Below, piece by piece: positions 34,141-43,863 of a stretch of 50,608 nucleotides of DNA. This stretch comes from Pseudonocardia sp. (GTDB taxonomy: Bacteria; Actinomycetota; Actinomycetes; Mycobacteriales; Pseudonocardiaceae), in assembly GCA_019244295.1 (NCBI GenBank), contig JAFASX010000128.1:1-50608 (forward strand), read 5' to 3'. Made by a program: the position numbers and the translations under genes. The notes beneath the pieces are model-generated. The model saw only the letters and a list, made by a program, of their open reading frames with translations. It was not told the origin of the DNA and made no database searches. Position 1 is the first letter of the stretch; each line of letters opens with the position of its first letter.

Positions 34141-36471
34141 TCAGCCGACCGGGGCTTTCGCCGGGACATCCGCGATCGAGGTGGACCGGCGTTTGGACAC
34201 CACCACGGCGGCGGCAATGATCAACACCGCACCGGCGGCGATCAGGAACCGCACCGGCGAAGCACCCCCGCCCACCGACAGTGTCACCACAGCCGGCGCG
34301 ATCAGCACCGAGACCAGGTTCATCACCTTGATCAAGGGGTTGATCGCCGGGCCAGCGGTGTCCTTGAACGGGTCACCGACGGTATCACCGATGACGGTGG
34401 CCGCATGGGCATCGGTGCCCTTGCCGCCGTGCACGCCGTCTTCGATGAGCTTCTTGCCGTTGTCCCAGGCGCCACCGGAGTTGGCCAGGAAGATGGCCAT
34501 CAGGGTGCCGCAGGCGATCGCGCCGGCCAGGTAGCCGGCCAGCGGTCCGACGCCGAGACCGAAACCGACCGCGATCGGCGCGAAGATCGCCATCAGGCCT
34601 GGGGTGGCCAGCTCACGAAGCGAGTCTTTGGTGCAGATGTCGACCACCCTGGCGTACTCCGGCCGGACGGTGCCCTTCATGATCCCTGGGTTCTCCCGGA
34701 ACTGACGGCGCACCTCAAACACGATCGCGCTAGCCGCGCGAGACACCGCGTTGATGGCCAGCCCGGAGAACATGAACACCACCGAGGCACCGATGATCAG
34801 GCCGACCAGCGTGTTCGGGCTGAACACCTCGGTCAAGAAGCCCTGACCACCCTCCTGCACAGTCTTGCCGGTGGCCTTCAGCGCGTTGGTAAAGGCGTCC
34901 CGGTAAGACCCGAACAGCGCGGTCGCGGCCAGCACGGCGGTGGCGATCGCGATGCCCTTGGTGATGGCCTTGGTGGTATTGCCCACCGCGTCCAGCTCGG
35001 TGAGGATATCCACCCCGGCGCCGTGCACGTCACCGGACATCTCAGCGATGCCCTGCGCGTTGTCGGAGACTGGGCCGAAGGTGTCCATGGCCACGATCAC
35101 GCCAACCGTGGTGAGCAAGCCGGTCCCGGCCAGCGCGACCCCGAACAGCGCGACTGTGGTCGACACTCCGCCGAGAACGAACGCGCCATACACCGCCGCT
35201 GAGATCACCAGCGCGGTGTAGGCGGCCGATTCGAAGCCGATCGAGATACCGGCCAGCACAACGGTGGCCGGGCCAGTGAGCGCTGAGTCACCGACGGTCT
35301 TGACCGGTTTGTGTTCGGTGCCGGTGAAATACCCGGTCAGGTACAGGATAATGCCAGCCAGCACGATGCCGATCAGCACCGCGACCGAAGCGAACACCCG
35401 AGGATCGAGCGCACCGGCCTGGGTGATGACCGTGTCGTCCATCGGGCCGCTGTTGCCCCAGGCGCCGGTGAGTGCCTTGAAGCTCGTCGGCAAATAGGCG
35501 AACGCCGCCGCCACGCACAGCACCGCGGAGAACACCGCCGAGATGTAGAAGCTGCGGTTGATCGCCTTCAGGCCACCTTCGCCAACGCGCGCCCTGGTGA
35601 TGTATACGCCGAGCACGGCGGTGATCACACCGATGGCCGGCACGATCAGCGGGAACAGCAGGCCCTTGAGCCCGAAGGCGGCTGAGCCGAGGATCAGCGC
35701 GGCAACCAGGGTCACGGCGTAGGACTCGAACAGGTCAGCGGCCATGCCGGCGCAGTCACCGACATTGTCACCAACGTTGTCCGCGATAGTGGCGGCGTTG
35801 CGCGGATCGTCCTCCGGGATGCCCGCCTCGACCTTGCCGACCAGGTCACCACCGACGTCGGCGGCCTTGGTGAAGATACCGCCGCCGACACGCATGAACA
35901 TGGCGAGCAGAGCGGCACCGAAGCCGAACCCTTCCAGCACCTTCGGGGCTTGGCCGGCGTAGACGAGAACGACCAGGGCGGCGCCAAACAAGCCGAGGCC
36001 GACGGTGAACATACCGACCGCGCCACCGGTGCGGAACGCCACCCGCATGGCCTTCTCCCGGCCATTCTTCTCGCGGGAGGCCGCCGCGACCCGAATATTC
36101 GCCCGCGTAGCCAGCCACATGCCAAGGTAACCGATGGTCGCGGAGAATACCGCGCCGACCACGAAGAAGATCGAACGACCGATGCGCTCGCCTATGGTGT
36201 CCGCCGGCAGCGCGAACAACAGCAAGAACACAATGACAACAAATATTCCGAGCGTTCGGAATTGGCGATTGAGGTAGGCCGAGGCACCCTCCTGTACCGC
36301 GCGGCCGATGTCCTGCATACGCTCGGTGCCCTGGCCAGCGGCCAGGACCTCCCTGCGCAGCACGAAACCGATCGCCAGCGCGATGAGGGCGACCACGGCG
36401 ACCACACCGACCACGGTGCGGTCACTTGCGGAGAGCGTCAGCGAGCTCTCCGCAAGAATGTGCCGGGACAT
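34141..36471 (-). CDS. hppA: Membrane-bound proton-pumping pyrophosphatase
   Basis: 776-aa integral membrane H+-translocating pyrophosphatase with about 16 helices, using PPi hydrolysis to energise the membrane. The catalytic region is unmistakable: DVGGDLVGKVEAGIPEDDPR followed by NAATIADNVGDNVGDCAGMA, and the later GDTVGDPFKDTAGPAIN. The segment DAVGNTTKAITKG has Lys where potassium-dependent enzymes have Ala, which marks it as the K+-independent type. The N-terminal methionine at 36471 has a GGAGGA site just upstream. Confidence 0.96.
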   Translation of the reverse strand: MSRHILAESSLTLSASDRTVVGVVAVVALIALAIGFVLRREVLAAGQGTERMQDIGRAVQEGASAYLNRQFRTLGIFVVIVFLLLFALPADTIGERIGRSIFFVVGAVFSATIGYLGMWLATRANIRVAAASREKNGREKAMRVAFRTGGAVGMFTVGLGLFGAALVVLVYAGQAPKVLEGFGFGAALLAMFMRVGGGIFTKAADVGGDLVGKVEAGIPEDDPRNAATIADNVGDNVGDCAGMAADLFESYAVTLVAALILGSAAFGLKGLLFPLIVPAIGVITAVLGVYITRARVGEGGLKAINRSFYISAVFSAVLCVAAAFAYLPTSFKALTGAWGNSGPMDDTVITQAGALDPRVFASVAVLIGIVLAGIILYLTGYFTGTEHKPVKTVGDSALTGPATVVLAGISIGFESAAYTALVISAAVYGAFVLGGVSTTVALFGVALAGTGLLTTVGVIVAMDTFGPVSDNAQGIAEMSGDVHGAGVDILTELDAVGNTTKAITKGIAIATAVLAATALFGSYRDAFTNALKATGKTVQEGGQGFLTEVFSPNTLVGLIIGASVVFMFSGLAINAVSRAASAIVFEVRRQFRENPGIMKGTVRPEYARVVDICTKDSLRELATPGLMAIFAPIAVGFGLGVGPLAGYLAGAIACGTLMAIFLANSGGAWDNGKKLIEDGVHGGKGTDAHAATVIGDTVGDPFKDTAGPAINPLIKVMNLVSVLIAPAVVTLSVGGGASPVRFLIAAGAVLIIAAAVVVSKRRSTSIADVPAKAPVG

Positions 36472-36714
36472 CCGTCCTCCTGATTTGGAATCGCACTCGT
36501 CAACGAGGCTCCGTCGGGTCCGGGACGGATCTCCAGCGGGGTCCTCGCGTTGCGTAATGTGGCGTCATCGGGCGTCGCCAACCAGCTTGGCTGGTCAGCG
36601 GCCCCCGCTAGGGCGGCAGTGTATGGGTGTGAGCCGCGCCTCCCGGCACTGCCTCCCGAGACCTGGACAACGATAGCGAGCGGATCCGACAGTTCGCGGG
36701 GCCAGAATGGTGTG

Positions 36715-39153
36715 GTGACTTCTCGGTCGGATGGCGTTCCCTCGACCGGACCAGTTTCGATGCCGACCAGCTCGTTGCTGTCCCGGATCGCGGCCGCAAC
36801 CGGGTCTGCCACTTCGTTAACCCACGTGGTGGAGCTACCAGCGCGGGCGGCCCGTGTGGTCGAATGGCCGGCCTGGGCGGGATCAGCGGTGGTGGCCGCG
36901 TTCCGCCGGGTCGGCATCGCCCAGCCGTGGAGCCACCAGGCGACGGCGGCATCGCTGGCCTGGTCCGGTCAGCACGTGGTGTTGGCAACCGGCACCGCCT
37001 CCGGCAAGTCGTTGGGCTACCAGCTGCCGGTACTCACCGCGTTAACCGACGACCGGCGCGCCACGGCGCTCTACCTCTCCCCCACTAAGGCGCTGTGCGC
37101 TGACCAGCTGCGCAGCGTGACCAAACTCGGGCTCGACGATGTGCGGGCGGCCGTTTTCGACGGCGACACAGCCGCGGACGAGCGGGACTGGGTGCGAGCG
37201 CACGCCCGCTGGGTGTACAGCAATCCCGACATGCTGCACCGGACGCTGCTGCCCGGGCATGCCCGCTGGGCGTCGTACCTGCGCCGGCTGCGCTACGTGG
37301 TCCTCGACGAGTGCCACTCCTACACTGGTGTGTTCGGCTCGCACATTGCGCTGCTGATCCGCCGGCTGCGCCGGGTGTGCGCACGATACGGCTCCGCACC
37401 GACGTTCGTGCTGGCCTCGGCCACGGTCGCCGAGCCGGCGTCGTCGGCCGCGCTGCTGACCGGACTCACGGTTACCGCGGTGACCGAGGACGGTTCACCT
37501 CAGGGACCTCGCACGATCGCGTTGTGGCAGCCACCGCTGCTGGCGGAGCTGACCGGTGAAAACGACGCGCCGGTTCGGCGTTCGGCCGTGACGGAGGCCG
37601 CGCGCATACTGGCCGACCTGGTCGTAGCGGGGACACGCACCCTGGCCTTCATCCGCTCCCGGCGCGGAGCGGAGCTGACCGCGCGGCAAGCCTCGGATCT
37701 GCTCGCCGAGGTCGACCCGGCGTTGGCGTCGCGGGTCTCCGCGTATCGAGCCGGGTTCCTGCCCGAGGAACGGCGCGCGCTGGAGTTAGCGTTGGGCTCC
37801 GGTGCTCTGCTGGGTGTAGCCGCCACCAACGCGCTCGAGCTCGGGGTTGACATCGCTGGGCTGGACGCGGTCCTGGTCGCGGGCTTCCCCGGCACCAGGG
37901 CATCGTTCTGGCAACAGGCCGGGAGAGCGGGGAGAGCGGGAAGGGCGGCCCTGGTGGTGCTGGTAGCCCGGGACGACCCGCTGGACACCTACCTGGCGCA
38001 TCATCCGGACGCGCTGCTAGGCCGACCAGTGGAGAGTTGCGTGCTGGACCCGGCGAACCCGTACCTGCTCGGGCCGCATCTGGTCTGCGCGGCCGCCGAG
38101 TCACCGCTGCTCGAGACGGAGATATCGGAGTTGTTCGGTGGCGCGCCGGCTTTCGCGGCGCTCAGTTCGCTGGTTGGCGATCACGTGCTCCGCCGGCGGC
38201 CGACCGGCTGGTATTGGCCGACGCCTTCGCGGCGGCCCTCGGCCGAAGTCGACATCCGAGGCAGCGGCGGCCAGGTCATAGTGATGGAAGCCGATACCGG
38301 TCGGATGCTCGGCACCGCTGATATGGCCATGGCGACGGCCACCCTCCATCCGGGCGCGGTGTACCTGCATCGGGGCGCGAGCTTCGTGGTCGACGAGCTG
38401 AACTTGGCGGATGGGCTAGCCGTAGTGCACGCCGAGGAGCCAGAGTGGTCAACCTCAGCCCGTTCGGTAGTGGATGTGGCGGTCGGATCTGGCGACGATC
38501 TGGCCAGGGTAGATAAGGCGGGGGTTAGCATCAGGCTGGGCGACGTCATGGTCACCTCACAGGTTGTGTCCTATCTGCGTCGGCGACCGAACGGTGAGGT
38601 CATCGAGACGGTGCCATTAGACCTGCCAGCGCAGACGCTGAATACTCGGGCAGTCTGGTACACGATCGATGAGCGACTGTTAACCGCGGCCGGGCTGGAT
38701 CCAGTGCGGGTGCCCGGTGCGCTGCACGCCGCTGAACATGCCGCGATCGGGTTGCTCCCCCTGTTCGCGCTATGCGACCGATGGGACATCGGTGGCATGT
38801 CCACGGCACGACACCCGCATACCGGCCAACCGACGGTCTTCGTGTACGACGGTCATCCCGGCGGCGCGGGTTTCGCGGACCGAGGGTTCCGCGACCTCAT
38901 ACCCTGGCTCACCGCCACCCGCGACGCGATCAACGATTGTGCATGTCCGACCGGATGCCCGTCCTGCGTGCAGTCGCCGAAATGCGGCAATGGCAACGCA
39001 CCGCTGGACAAGCTCGGCGCCATCACCGTATTGGGTATTGTGCTTGGGGCCGACCCGCGAACCGGATGTTCAGCTACGAACACCGGTGCCTACCGCTCCG
39101 AATCTGGTGGTGGCCGCCGCGACGGCCGAGCGTTGACCGAGCGTCTCCAATAG
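36715..39153 (+). CDS. DEAH-box helicase of the helicase/secretion neighbourhood
   Basis: About 812-aa superfamily 2 helicase of the YprA/MrfA type. Motif I is ATGTASGKSLGYQLP, motif II VVLDECHSY (DECH), motif III LASATVAEP, and motif VI FWQQAGRAGRAGR. The C-terminal DUF1998-like module has a four-Cys cluster in NDCACPTGCPSCVQSPKCGNGN, resembling the metal site of the MrfA DNA-repair helicase. The start is uncertain: GTG at 36715 fits, ATG at 36760 gives a shorter form, and a TTG at 36550 is less likely. The 3' end overlaps the convergent primase-like gene by 84 bp. The neighbouring Tad genes define the known actinobacterial gene neighbourhood; a functional link is not proven. Confidence 0.9.
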   Translation: MTSRSDGVPSTGPVSMPTSSLLSRIAAATGSATSLTHVVELPARAARVVEWPAWAGSAVVAAFRRVGIAQPWSHQATAASLAWSGQHVVLATGTASGKSLGYQLPVLTALTDDRRATALYLSPTKALCADQLRSVTKLGLDDVRAAVFDGDTAADERDWVRAHARWVYSNPDMLHRTLLPGHARWASYLRRLRYVVLDECHSYTGVFGSHIALLIRRLRRVCARYGSAPTFVLASATVAEPASSAALLTGLTVTAVTEDGSPQGPRTIALWQPPLLAELTGENDAPVRRSAVTEAARILADLVVAGTRTLAFIRSRRGAELTARQASDLLAEVDPALASRVSAYRAGFLPEERRALELALGSGALLGVAATNALELGVDIAGLDAVLVAGFPGTRASFWQQAGRAGRAGRAALVVLVARDDPLDTYLAHHPDALLGRPVESCVLDPANPYLLGPHLVCAAAESPLLETEISELFGGAPAFAALSSLVGDHVLRRRPTGWYWPTPSRRPSAEVDIRGSGGQVIVMEADTGRMLGTADMAMATATLHPGAVYLHRGASFVVDELNLADGLAVVHAEEPEWSTSARSVVDVAVGSGDDLARVDKAGVSIRLGDVMVTSQVVSYLRRRPNGEVIETVPLDLPAQTLNTRAVWYTIDERLLTAAGLDPVRVPGALHAAEHAAIGLLPLFALCDRWDIGGMSTARHPHTGQPTVFVYDGHPGGAGFADRGFRDLIPWLTATRDAINDCACPTGCPSCVQSPKCGNGNAPLDKLGAITVLGIVLGADPRTGCSATNTGAYRSESGGGRRDGRALTERLQ

Positions 39154-39708
39154 CGCCACTTGAAGGTCATAGGTATCCGGCGGACAGCCGTCATGGGCCG
39201 AAGGCGGGATGCGCCAATGCACGATGCCTTGCGCGGATTCCGATGGCGGCGCGGCAACCCACGAGCCACGCCCGTGCAGCAGCACATCAGACCGCGAAGC
39301 CAACTCAGGCCGCAACGCCTCACCGGCGCGTACCGCGAACCACCACCGTCCGGTCGGGGTGGCCGCAACCGGAGTCAGCATGCCGGTTTCTTTCAACAGC
39401 ACACAGAGTCGTCGGCCGACCAGCGCCGACACTTCGATCACGTCCACCACCGACCCGGTCGCCACCAAAACCGAATAGGGCAGTTCAGACCACCATCGGG
39501 CCACTGTGCACGGATCACGGCTGGCGGCGGCTAACCCATCCGCGACAGCCGGCACCGGCCCTGTCTGCGGCGCATCTGGGATGCCGGTCCAACGGTCAGC
39601 CTGCCAGTAGGTGCCGGGTAACACCGGCCAGCCTCGTTCAGCGAGCTCAAGTGCCCCGGTCCTCAGCTCAGCGCGATACACCGCCCGATAGCTGTCCCAC
39701 CACGACAT
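39070..39708 (-). CDS. Bifunctional primase/polymerase N-terminal domain-like protein
   Basis: 212-aa protein resembling the Prim-Pol (PF09250) domain as found in actinobacterial stand-alone proteins: LELAERGWPVLPGTYW, DPCTVARWWSELPYSVLVAT, VAATPTGRWWFAV and LHGRGSWVAAPPS. The segment SVVDVIEVS replaces the usual DVD metal-binding acids, so catalysis is doubtful. Its last 84 bases are antisense to the helicase 3' end. Confidence 0.72.
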   Translation of the reverse strand: MSWWDSYRAVYRAELRTGALELAERGWPVLPGTYWQADRWTGIPDAPQTGPVPAVADGLAAASRDPCTVARWWSELPYSVLVATGSVVDVIEVSALVGRRLCVLLKETGMLTPVAATPTGRWWFAVRAGEALRPELASRSDVLLHGRGSWVAAPPSESAQGIVHWRIPPSAHDGCPPDTYDLQVALLETLGQRSAVAAATTRFGAVGTGVRS

Positions 39709-39758
39709 TCCCGAGTCGTCCTCCGTCGTTGTTCGGGCAATAGCCCGATGCGTTCGTT

Positions 39759-39796
39759 CTAGTAAGGCACCTAAGGCCTAGTAAGGGGCCTGAGGC
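39759..39796 (+). repeat. Imperfect 19-bp tandem repeat
   Basis: CTAGTAAGGCACCTAAGGC (39759-39777) is followed at once by CTAGTAAGGGGCCTGAGGC (39778-39796), 16 of 19 identical. It lies in the 316-bp gap between the primase-like and Tad genes, where nothing else is recognised. Confidence 0.8.
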
Positions 39797-40024
39797 GCCA
39801 ACCCGCCAGCTGATGTCGCCGATCGGCCTGATGCACACGACGAGCGTCATGTCAACACAAGGTCAATGGGTGACCGCCCGAACCACAACACAACCAGCGG
39901 AGGAGCGGTACGCGATACCGCTCATCCGGGGGACTTGACCGTTCGCAGACTCACATTCGTCCTAACGACAGAGTGCAGCCGCGGAAATGCTGGACGCCTC
40001 AGGTACTCCGCCGTCATCCATCCG

Positions 40025-40408
40025 TCATCCCACCGCCGGTCCAGCGCGCGCTTTACCGTGCATCTCTCCCCCTTCGGACATCAGTGACGATGTCAATACC
40101 GCCACTTCCACTGTCACCTCCCATCCGGACAATCGACAGCTGACCAGGCGACCCGCCATCTCAGCGCTGATCCGCGCCGCGTATGCGCATGCCACTGATT
40201 CACCGTCAGCGGCATGCGACGCGGCGGCGAGGGAAGCGAGATCGGCCGCGGCCTCAGCGCGATGCCTACCGGCCGTGGCGGTAGCCAGCTGGAGCCCGAC
40301 TACCGCCAGCGCGACGACCACCGCGACAGCGCCAGCGGTTGATACCGTGGCGAAACCAGCGTCGAGGTGGCCGGCGAGAGCCGCGCTCCTCCGCCGCGGC
40401 CGGCTCAC
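40025..40408 (-). CDS. TadE-like protein, Rv3654c type
   Basis: 127-aa minor-pilin-like protein of the helicase/secretion neighbourhood. It has one N-terminal hydrophobic helix (AGFATVSTAGAVAVVVALAV) followed by LQLATATAGRHRAEAAADLASLAA, the characteristic pattern of this group, and two Cys (SVACAYAA, GRLVSCRL). The GTG start overlaps the preceding gene's stop (GTGA). It is the last gene of the Tad operon. Confidence 0.82.
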   Translation of the reverse strand: MSRPRRRSAALAGHLDAGFATVSTAGAVAVVVALAVVGLQLATATAGRHRAEAAADLASLAAASHAADGESVACAYAARISAEMAGRLVSCRLSGWEVTVEVAVLTSSLMSEGGEMHGKARAGPAVG

Positions 40409-40821
40409 GGCGGCCGCCCTTGAGTCCGTTCAGCAGGCCCGCCGACCGGCACGGTCGCCAACGCGGAGGGCTCCAGCACACTCACGGCACGACCCGTCAC
40501 GGTCAGGTTCGGCAGTCCGAACAGCACGCTGGAGGACACGACAACGGTTGCCTCATCACCGACCACCCGGACGTCGATGGCGGCGTTTCTCGGAGCGATG
40601 GAGTCGGCCACCTCCCGAGCCCGGTCAGGCTCACCGCGCGCCACAAGCCGCGCGGCCTCCCGCGCCGCGTCGATACACCGAAGCTGGGCACTTGCCGCGC
40701 CCACCGCGCTGACCGACATCGCCGTGACAGCTACCAGCGAACACAGCGCCAACGCCGCTTCCACGGTGACCGCTCCTCGGTCATCAGCGCCACCGGCACC
40801 GCGTCCACCTCGGCTGTTCAT
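40405..40821 (-). CDS. TadE family protein, Rv3655c type
   Basis: 138-aa pseudopilin-like protein with the motif DRGAVTVEAALALCSLVAVT (the Glu at position +5 of processed pilin-like proteins) and then CIDAAREAARLVARGEP. It probably joins the pilus or secretion apparatus made by the upstream TadABC proteins. The ATG at 40821 removes an unconserved extension; the end overlaps the next gene by four bases. Confidence 0.85.
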   Translation of the reverse strand: MNSRGGRGAGGADDRGAVTVEAALALCSLVAVTAMSVSAVGAASAQLRCIDAAREAARLVARGEPDRAREVADSIAPRNAAIDVRVVGDEATVVVSSSVLFGLPNLTVTGRAVSVLEPSALATVPVGGPAERTQGRPP

Positions 40822-40823
40822 CT

Positions 40824-41024
40824 TCAGAAAGTGACCGACAGCGCACGCTGCACGATGGACGTCAGCGCCGTGGCCACTGAGTCCCCAGTCACTACCGCGT
40901 ACAAGACCGCCGCGAACGCCGCCGCGGCGATCGTGCCGATCGCGTACTCGGCGGTGCTCATGCCCCGGTCGTCGCACACGGCGTCAGCGAACCAGCCGCT
41001 CCATACCTTCGCTACTACCTTCAT
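40824..41024 (-). CDS. DUF4244 Flp-pilin-like protein, Rv3656c type
   Basis: 66-aa small protein with a class III pilin-like signature: CDDRGMSTAEYAIGTIAAAA followed by the rest of one membrane helix. Processing after the Gly would give a mature Flp-like subunit with the conserved Glu at +5. AAGGAG is eight bases before the ATG at 41024; the upstream in-frame GTG at 41033 is too close to that site. No prepilin peptidase gene is in the window. Confidence 0.88.
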   Translation of the reverse strand: MKVVAKVWSGWFADAVCDDRGMSTAEYAIGTIAAAAFAAVLYAVVTGDSVATALTSIVQRALSVTF

Positions 41025-41114
41025 GTTTCTCACTCCTTCTTCCTTCTCATTTGTCTAGCCGCCACGGGCATCCGCACGGCTCACCCGAGGCATCGCCCGC
41101 GGGTAGTTCGGGGA

Positions 41115-41828
41115 TCACCATCGCTGTGCGAGTCCGGCGGCCAGCCCGATAACTACCGGGGCCACGCCCAGTACGAGGAACGCCGGCAAGAAGCACAGCC
41201 CGAGCGGGCCCGTGATCAGCACTGTCGCCCGTTGTCCGCGCGCGGCGACGGCATCCCGCACGGATGCCCGCGCATCCGCGGCGGTCGTGGCCGCCACCTT
41301 GGCCAACCCGGCCCCGCTGTGCGCAGATCGTCGCGCGGACCGCGCGAGGCGATACATCGGTGAGGATTCAGGGATTTCCCAGGCGGTCCCGGGGTCCGCG
41401 CCAAGCGCCAGGCGCTCCGCGACCGCGGACAGTTGCCCGGCTACTTCCTGGGGAAGGTGATCCGCGATCGCCCGGACGGCCACCGGCACTGGCAGCCCGG
41501 AAAGCAAACAAGCCGCCAGCAAGTCCCAACCGGCGGCGAGTCGGAGTGGGTCTGTCGGAGCGACGGTCGCGCGGGCGAGCACACGCCGAAAGACAGCGGC
41601 ACTCCCAGCACCGAGCGGAACCGCCCAAGCAACACCCGGCCAGCCGCCGACCATGGTCGCCACCAACACCCCGATGGCTATCCCTGAAATCGTTGGCAGC
41701 CACCAATTCACACTCGGATGCTCACCGGTAGCTCGCGTGACCCTCCGCAGCCGCCTCAGCCGGGAACAGCCCGGTTCTGAAGGAGGCACGATGAGCATCG
41801 CGGCCGACAACAACAACGCGGGGATCAT
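41115..41828 (-). CDS. Tad platform protein TadC-like (type II secretion F)
   Basis: 237-aa integral membrane protein with the secretion-F domain (AAGWDLLAACLLSGLPVPVA, DPGTAWEIPESSPMYRLARS) and helices near the N- and C-termini (LGLCFLPAFLVLGVAPVVIG). It partners TadB in the platform that TadA drives. The ATG at 41828 overlaps TadB's stop (ATGA). Confidence 0.87.
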   Translation of the reverse strand: MIPALLLSAAMLIVPPSEPGCSRLRRLRRVTRATGEHPSVNWWLPTISGIAIGVLVATMVGGWPGVAWAVPLGAGSAAVFRRVLARATVAPTDPLRLAAGWDLLAACLLSGLPVPVAVRAIADHLPQEVAGQLSAVAERLALGADPGTAWEIPESSPMYRLARSARRSAHSGAGLAKVAATTAADARASVRDAVAARGQRATVLITGPLGLCFLPAFLVLGVAPVVIGLAAGLAQRW

Positions 41829-42673
41829 GTAGCCACCGCCCGAGCCATGATCCGGCCGCTCCATGCTGTCCCCGCGCAAGCCAGGGTGGTCCCCACAGCC
41901 AGGAGCACCTGTCCGGTCAAGGTCTCGCTCAGCACCCGCCACGGACCGGCGCCGACACTCTCGCCGAGAGCGACGCCAAGGACCGGAAGCATCGCGAGCA
42001 CAATCGCCGTGGCGCGTGGCCCGGCAAGTTGGGCGCGCAACTCACCGGCCAGCCGCAGCCGCGTATCCAAATCCGTTCGTACCGCCTCCACCAGGTCCGC
42101 GAGCGCGACGCCGTGTTGCTCGGCCAACTCCCACGCGGAAGCAAGCCGTCCGAGGCCGTCCGCGATCGCGGGCTCAGACGCGGCGTGCCGGGCGAGCAAA
42201 ACCGGTACCCGAGCACCAAGCCGAGCACCAGCCGCCGCCGACGCGAGCACCCGGTGCACCGAAGCCTCACCGGTGGATGCCGCGCTCGCGGCGGCCACCG
42301 GATGAGCACCCGCCCGCAGCTCGGCGACCATCAAACCGACCGCATCAACCAAAGCGGCAAGTTCCGCGTTGCGCCGGCGTTCTCGCCTGGCCGCCCGCCA
42401 ACTGTGCGCCCCGAGCAAGCTCACCATCCCCGCGGCAATGGCCCCACCGACGTTGGCGAGCATCGCTCCAGCCACCATCGAGGTCACGAAGGCCAGCGTC
42501 TCCAGGCGCCAGTCAGCGGTGAGCCATCCCATGGGCTGACCCATCCTCGCCGACCGGCCGCCGCGTCCCGGACCCAGCGCGGCCAGCCGCCCCCTCCCGG
42601 GAGCGCTCGGCCAACACACCATCGCCGCAGCGGACACGACCAACGCCAACGAGTCGACCACTACGCTCACCAT
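41825..42673 (-). CDS. Tad platform protein TadB-like (type II secretion F)
   Basis: 282-aa membrane protein with a secretion-F domain: LVDAVGLMVAELRAGAHPVA, WELAEQHGVALADLVEAVRT, and a C-terminal helix. The ATG at 42673 is chosen because it follows the TadA end directly and starts a hydrophobic segment (VSVVVDSLALVVSAAAMV). Part of the four-gene ssd-tadA-tadB-tadC operon. Confidence 0.87.
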   Translation of the reverse strand: MVSVVVDSLALVVSAAAMVCWPSAPGRGRLAALGPGRGGRSARMGQPMGWLTADWRLETLAFVTSMVAGAMLANVGGAIAAGMVSLLGAHSWRAARRERRRNAELAALVDAVGLMVAELRAGAHPVAAASAASTGEASVHRVLASAAAGARLGARVPVLLARHAASEPAIADGLGRLASAWELAEQHGVALADLVEAVRTDLDTRLRLAGELRAQLAGPRATAIVLAMLPVLGVALGESVGAGPWRVLSETLTGQVLLAVGTTLACAGTAWSGRIMARAVAT

Positions 42674-43863
42674 GGCGGCCGCACCCCCCTGCGGGTGAGT
42701 AACGTGGCCAGCAGTCCGCGATCTTCGGTCCATCCGCCGCGCCGCCGCCACACTGGGCGCGCCATGACCTCCCCGGCGCGGCCGTGCAACACCGCAACTT
42801 CTTCAAGACACCGCTTCCCGCCCCCGGCGCGGGCCACCTGCAGCACGACCTGAATGGCCGGCGCCAACTGACTGTGCAGAGCCGCCCGAGACATCCCGCC
42901 CAGGGCGGCCAACGCCTCCAACCGCGCCGGGACCTCCTGTGTGGAGTTCGCGTGCACCGTGCCGGCGCCACCTTCGTGACCAGTGTTCAACGCGGCCAGC
43001 AGGTCACACACTTCGGCGCCTCGAACCTCCCCAACCACCAGACGGTCGGGGCGCATCCGCAATGCCTGACGCACGAGATCCCTCAGCATCACCTCACCGG
43101 CGCCTTCGATGTTCGGCGGCCGAGAAACCAACCGAACGACATGGGGGTGTGCTGGCCGCAGCTCTTCGGCGTCTTCCACACACACCACTCGCTCGTGATG
43201 CGGGACAACGCCGATCAATGCGGATAGCAGCGTCGTCTTGCCCGAACCGGTTCCGCCGGCGATCAAGACCGCCAACCGGGCTTCTACTACCGAGTTCAGC
43301 AATTGCCACCCGGCTTCGTCGATCATCCCGAGACGGCGCAGCGTCGCGAGGTCGTGAACGGCCGGTCTCAACACGCGCAGCGAAACGCACGTGCCACCGG
43401 CCGCGATCGGCGACAGGACAGCGTGCAGACGCACGCCCCCGCCCGGCAACAGGGCATCAACAAAGGGACTGGCGTCGTCAAGGCGTCGCCCAGCGGCCAA
43501 GGCCAGCCGCTGGGCAAGCCGGCGGACAGCGCCTTCGTCCGGGAAACAGATCTGAGTGCGGACCAGACCATCACCTTGATCTACCCACACCGCATCAGGT
43601 GAGGTGACCAGGACATCCGTGGTCCTCGGATCGCGCAGTAACGGATCAAGCGGGCCAGCTCCGGTAAACTCCTGCTGTAACAATCGCAGCGCGGACAGCA
43701 CTTCGCGATCCGAGATCACTCCGCTGGCCTCCGCGCGCACAGCCGCGGCCACGACCGCCGGCGTAATCTCTCCGCCCGCCTCGACCAGCCGTTCGCGGAC
43801 CCGGTCGATCAGTGGCGTTCCCAGCGCTCCCGGCTCGGTCAGCACCGTGAAGAGCCCGGTCAT
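42667..43863 (-). CDS. tadA: Tad/pilus secretion ATPase TadA
   Basis: 398-aa hexameric secretion ATPase of the helicase/secretion neighbourhood. Walker A is GGTGSGKTT (203-211), the Asp box region includes CVEDAEELRP, Walker B is LVVGEVRGAE (275-284), and the His box is TGHEGGAGTVHANS (294-307). It powers assembly of the Flp-like pilus or secretion of its subunits. The ATG at 43863 overlaps the ssd stop by four bases. Some annotations call it a CpaF-type ATPase. Confidence 0.92.
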   Translation of the reverse strand: MTGLFTVLTEPGALGTPLIDRVRERLVEAGGEITPAVVAAAVRAEASGVISDREVLSALRLLQQEFTGAGPLDPLLRDPRTTDVLVTSPDAVWVDQGDGLVRTQICFPDEGAVRRLAQRLALAAGRRLDDASPFVDALLPGGGVRLHAVLSPIAAGGTCVSLRVLRPAVHDLATLRRLGMIDEAGWQLLNSVVEARLAVLIAGGTGSGKTTLLSALIGVVPHHERVVCVEDAEELRPAHPHVVRLVSRPPNIEGAGEVMLRDLVRQALRMRPDRLVVGEVRGAEVCDLLAALNTGHEGGAGTVHANSTQEVPARLEALAALGGMSRAALHSQLAPAIQVVLQVARAGGGKRCLEEVAVLHGRAGEVMARPVWRRRGGWTEDRGLLATLLTRRGVRPPW

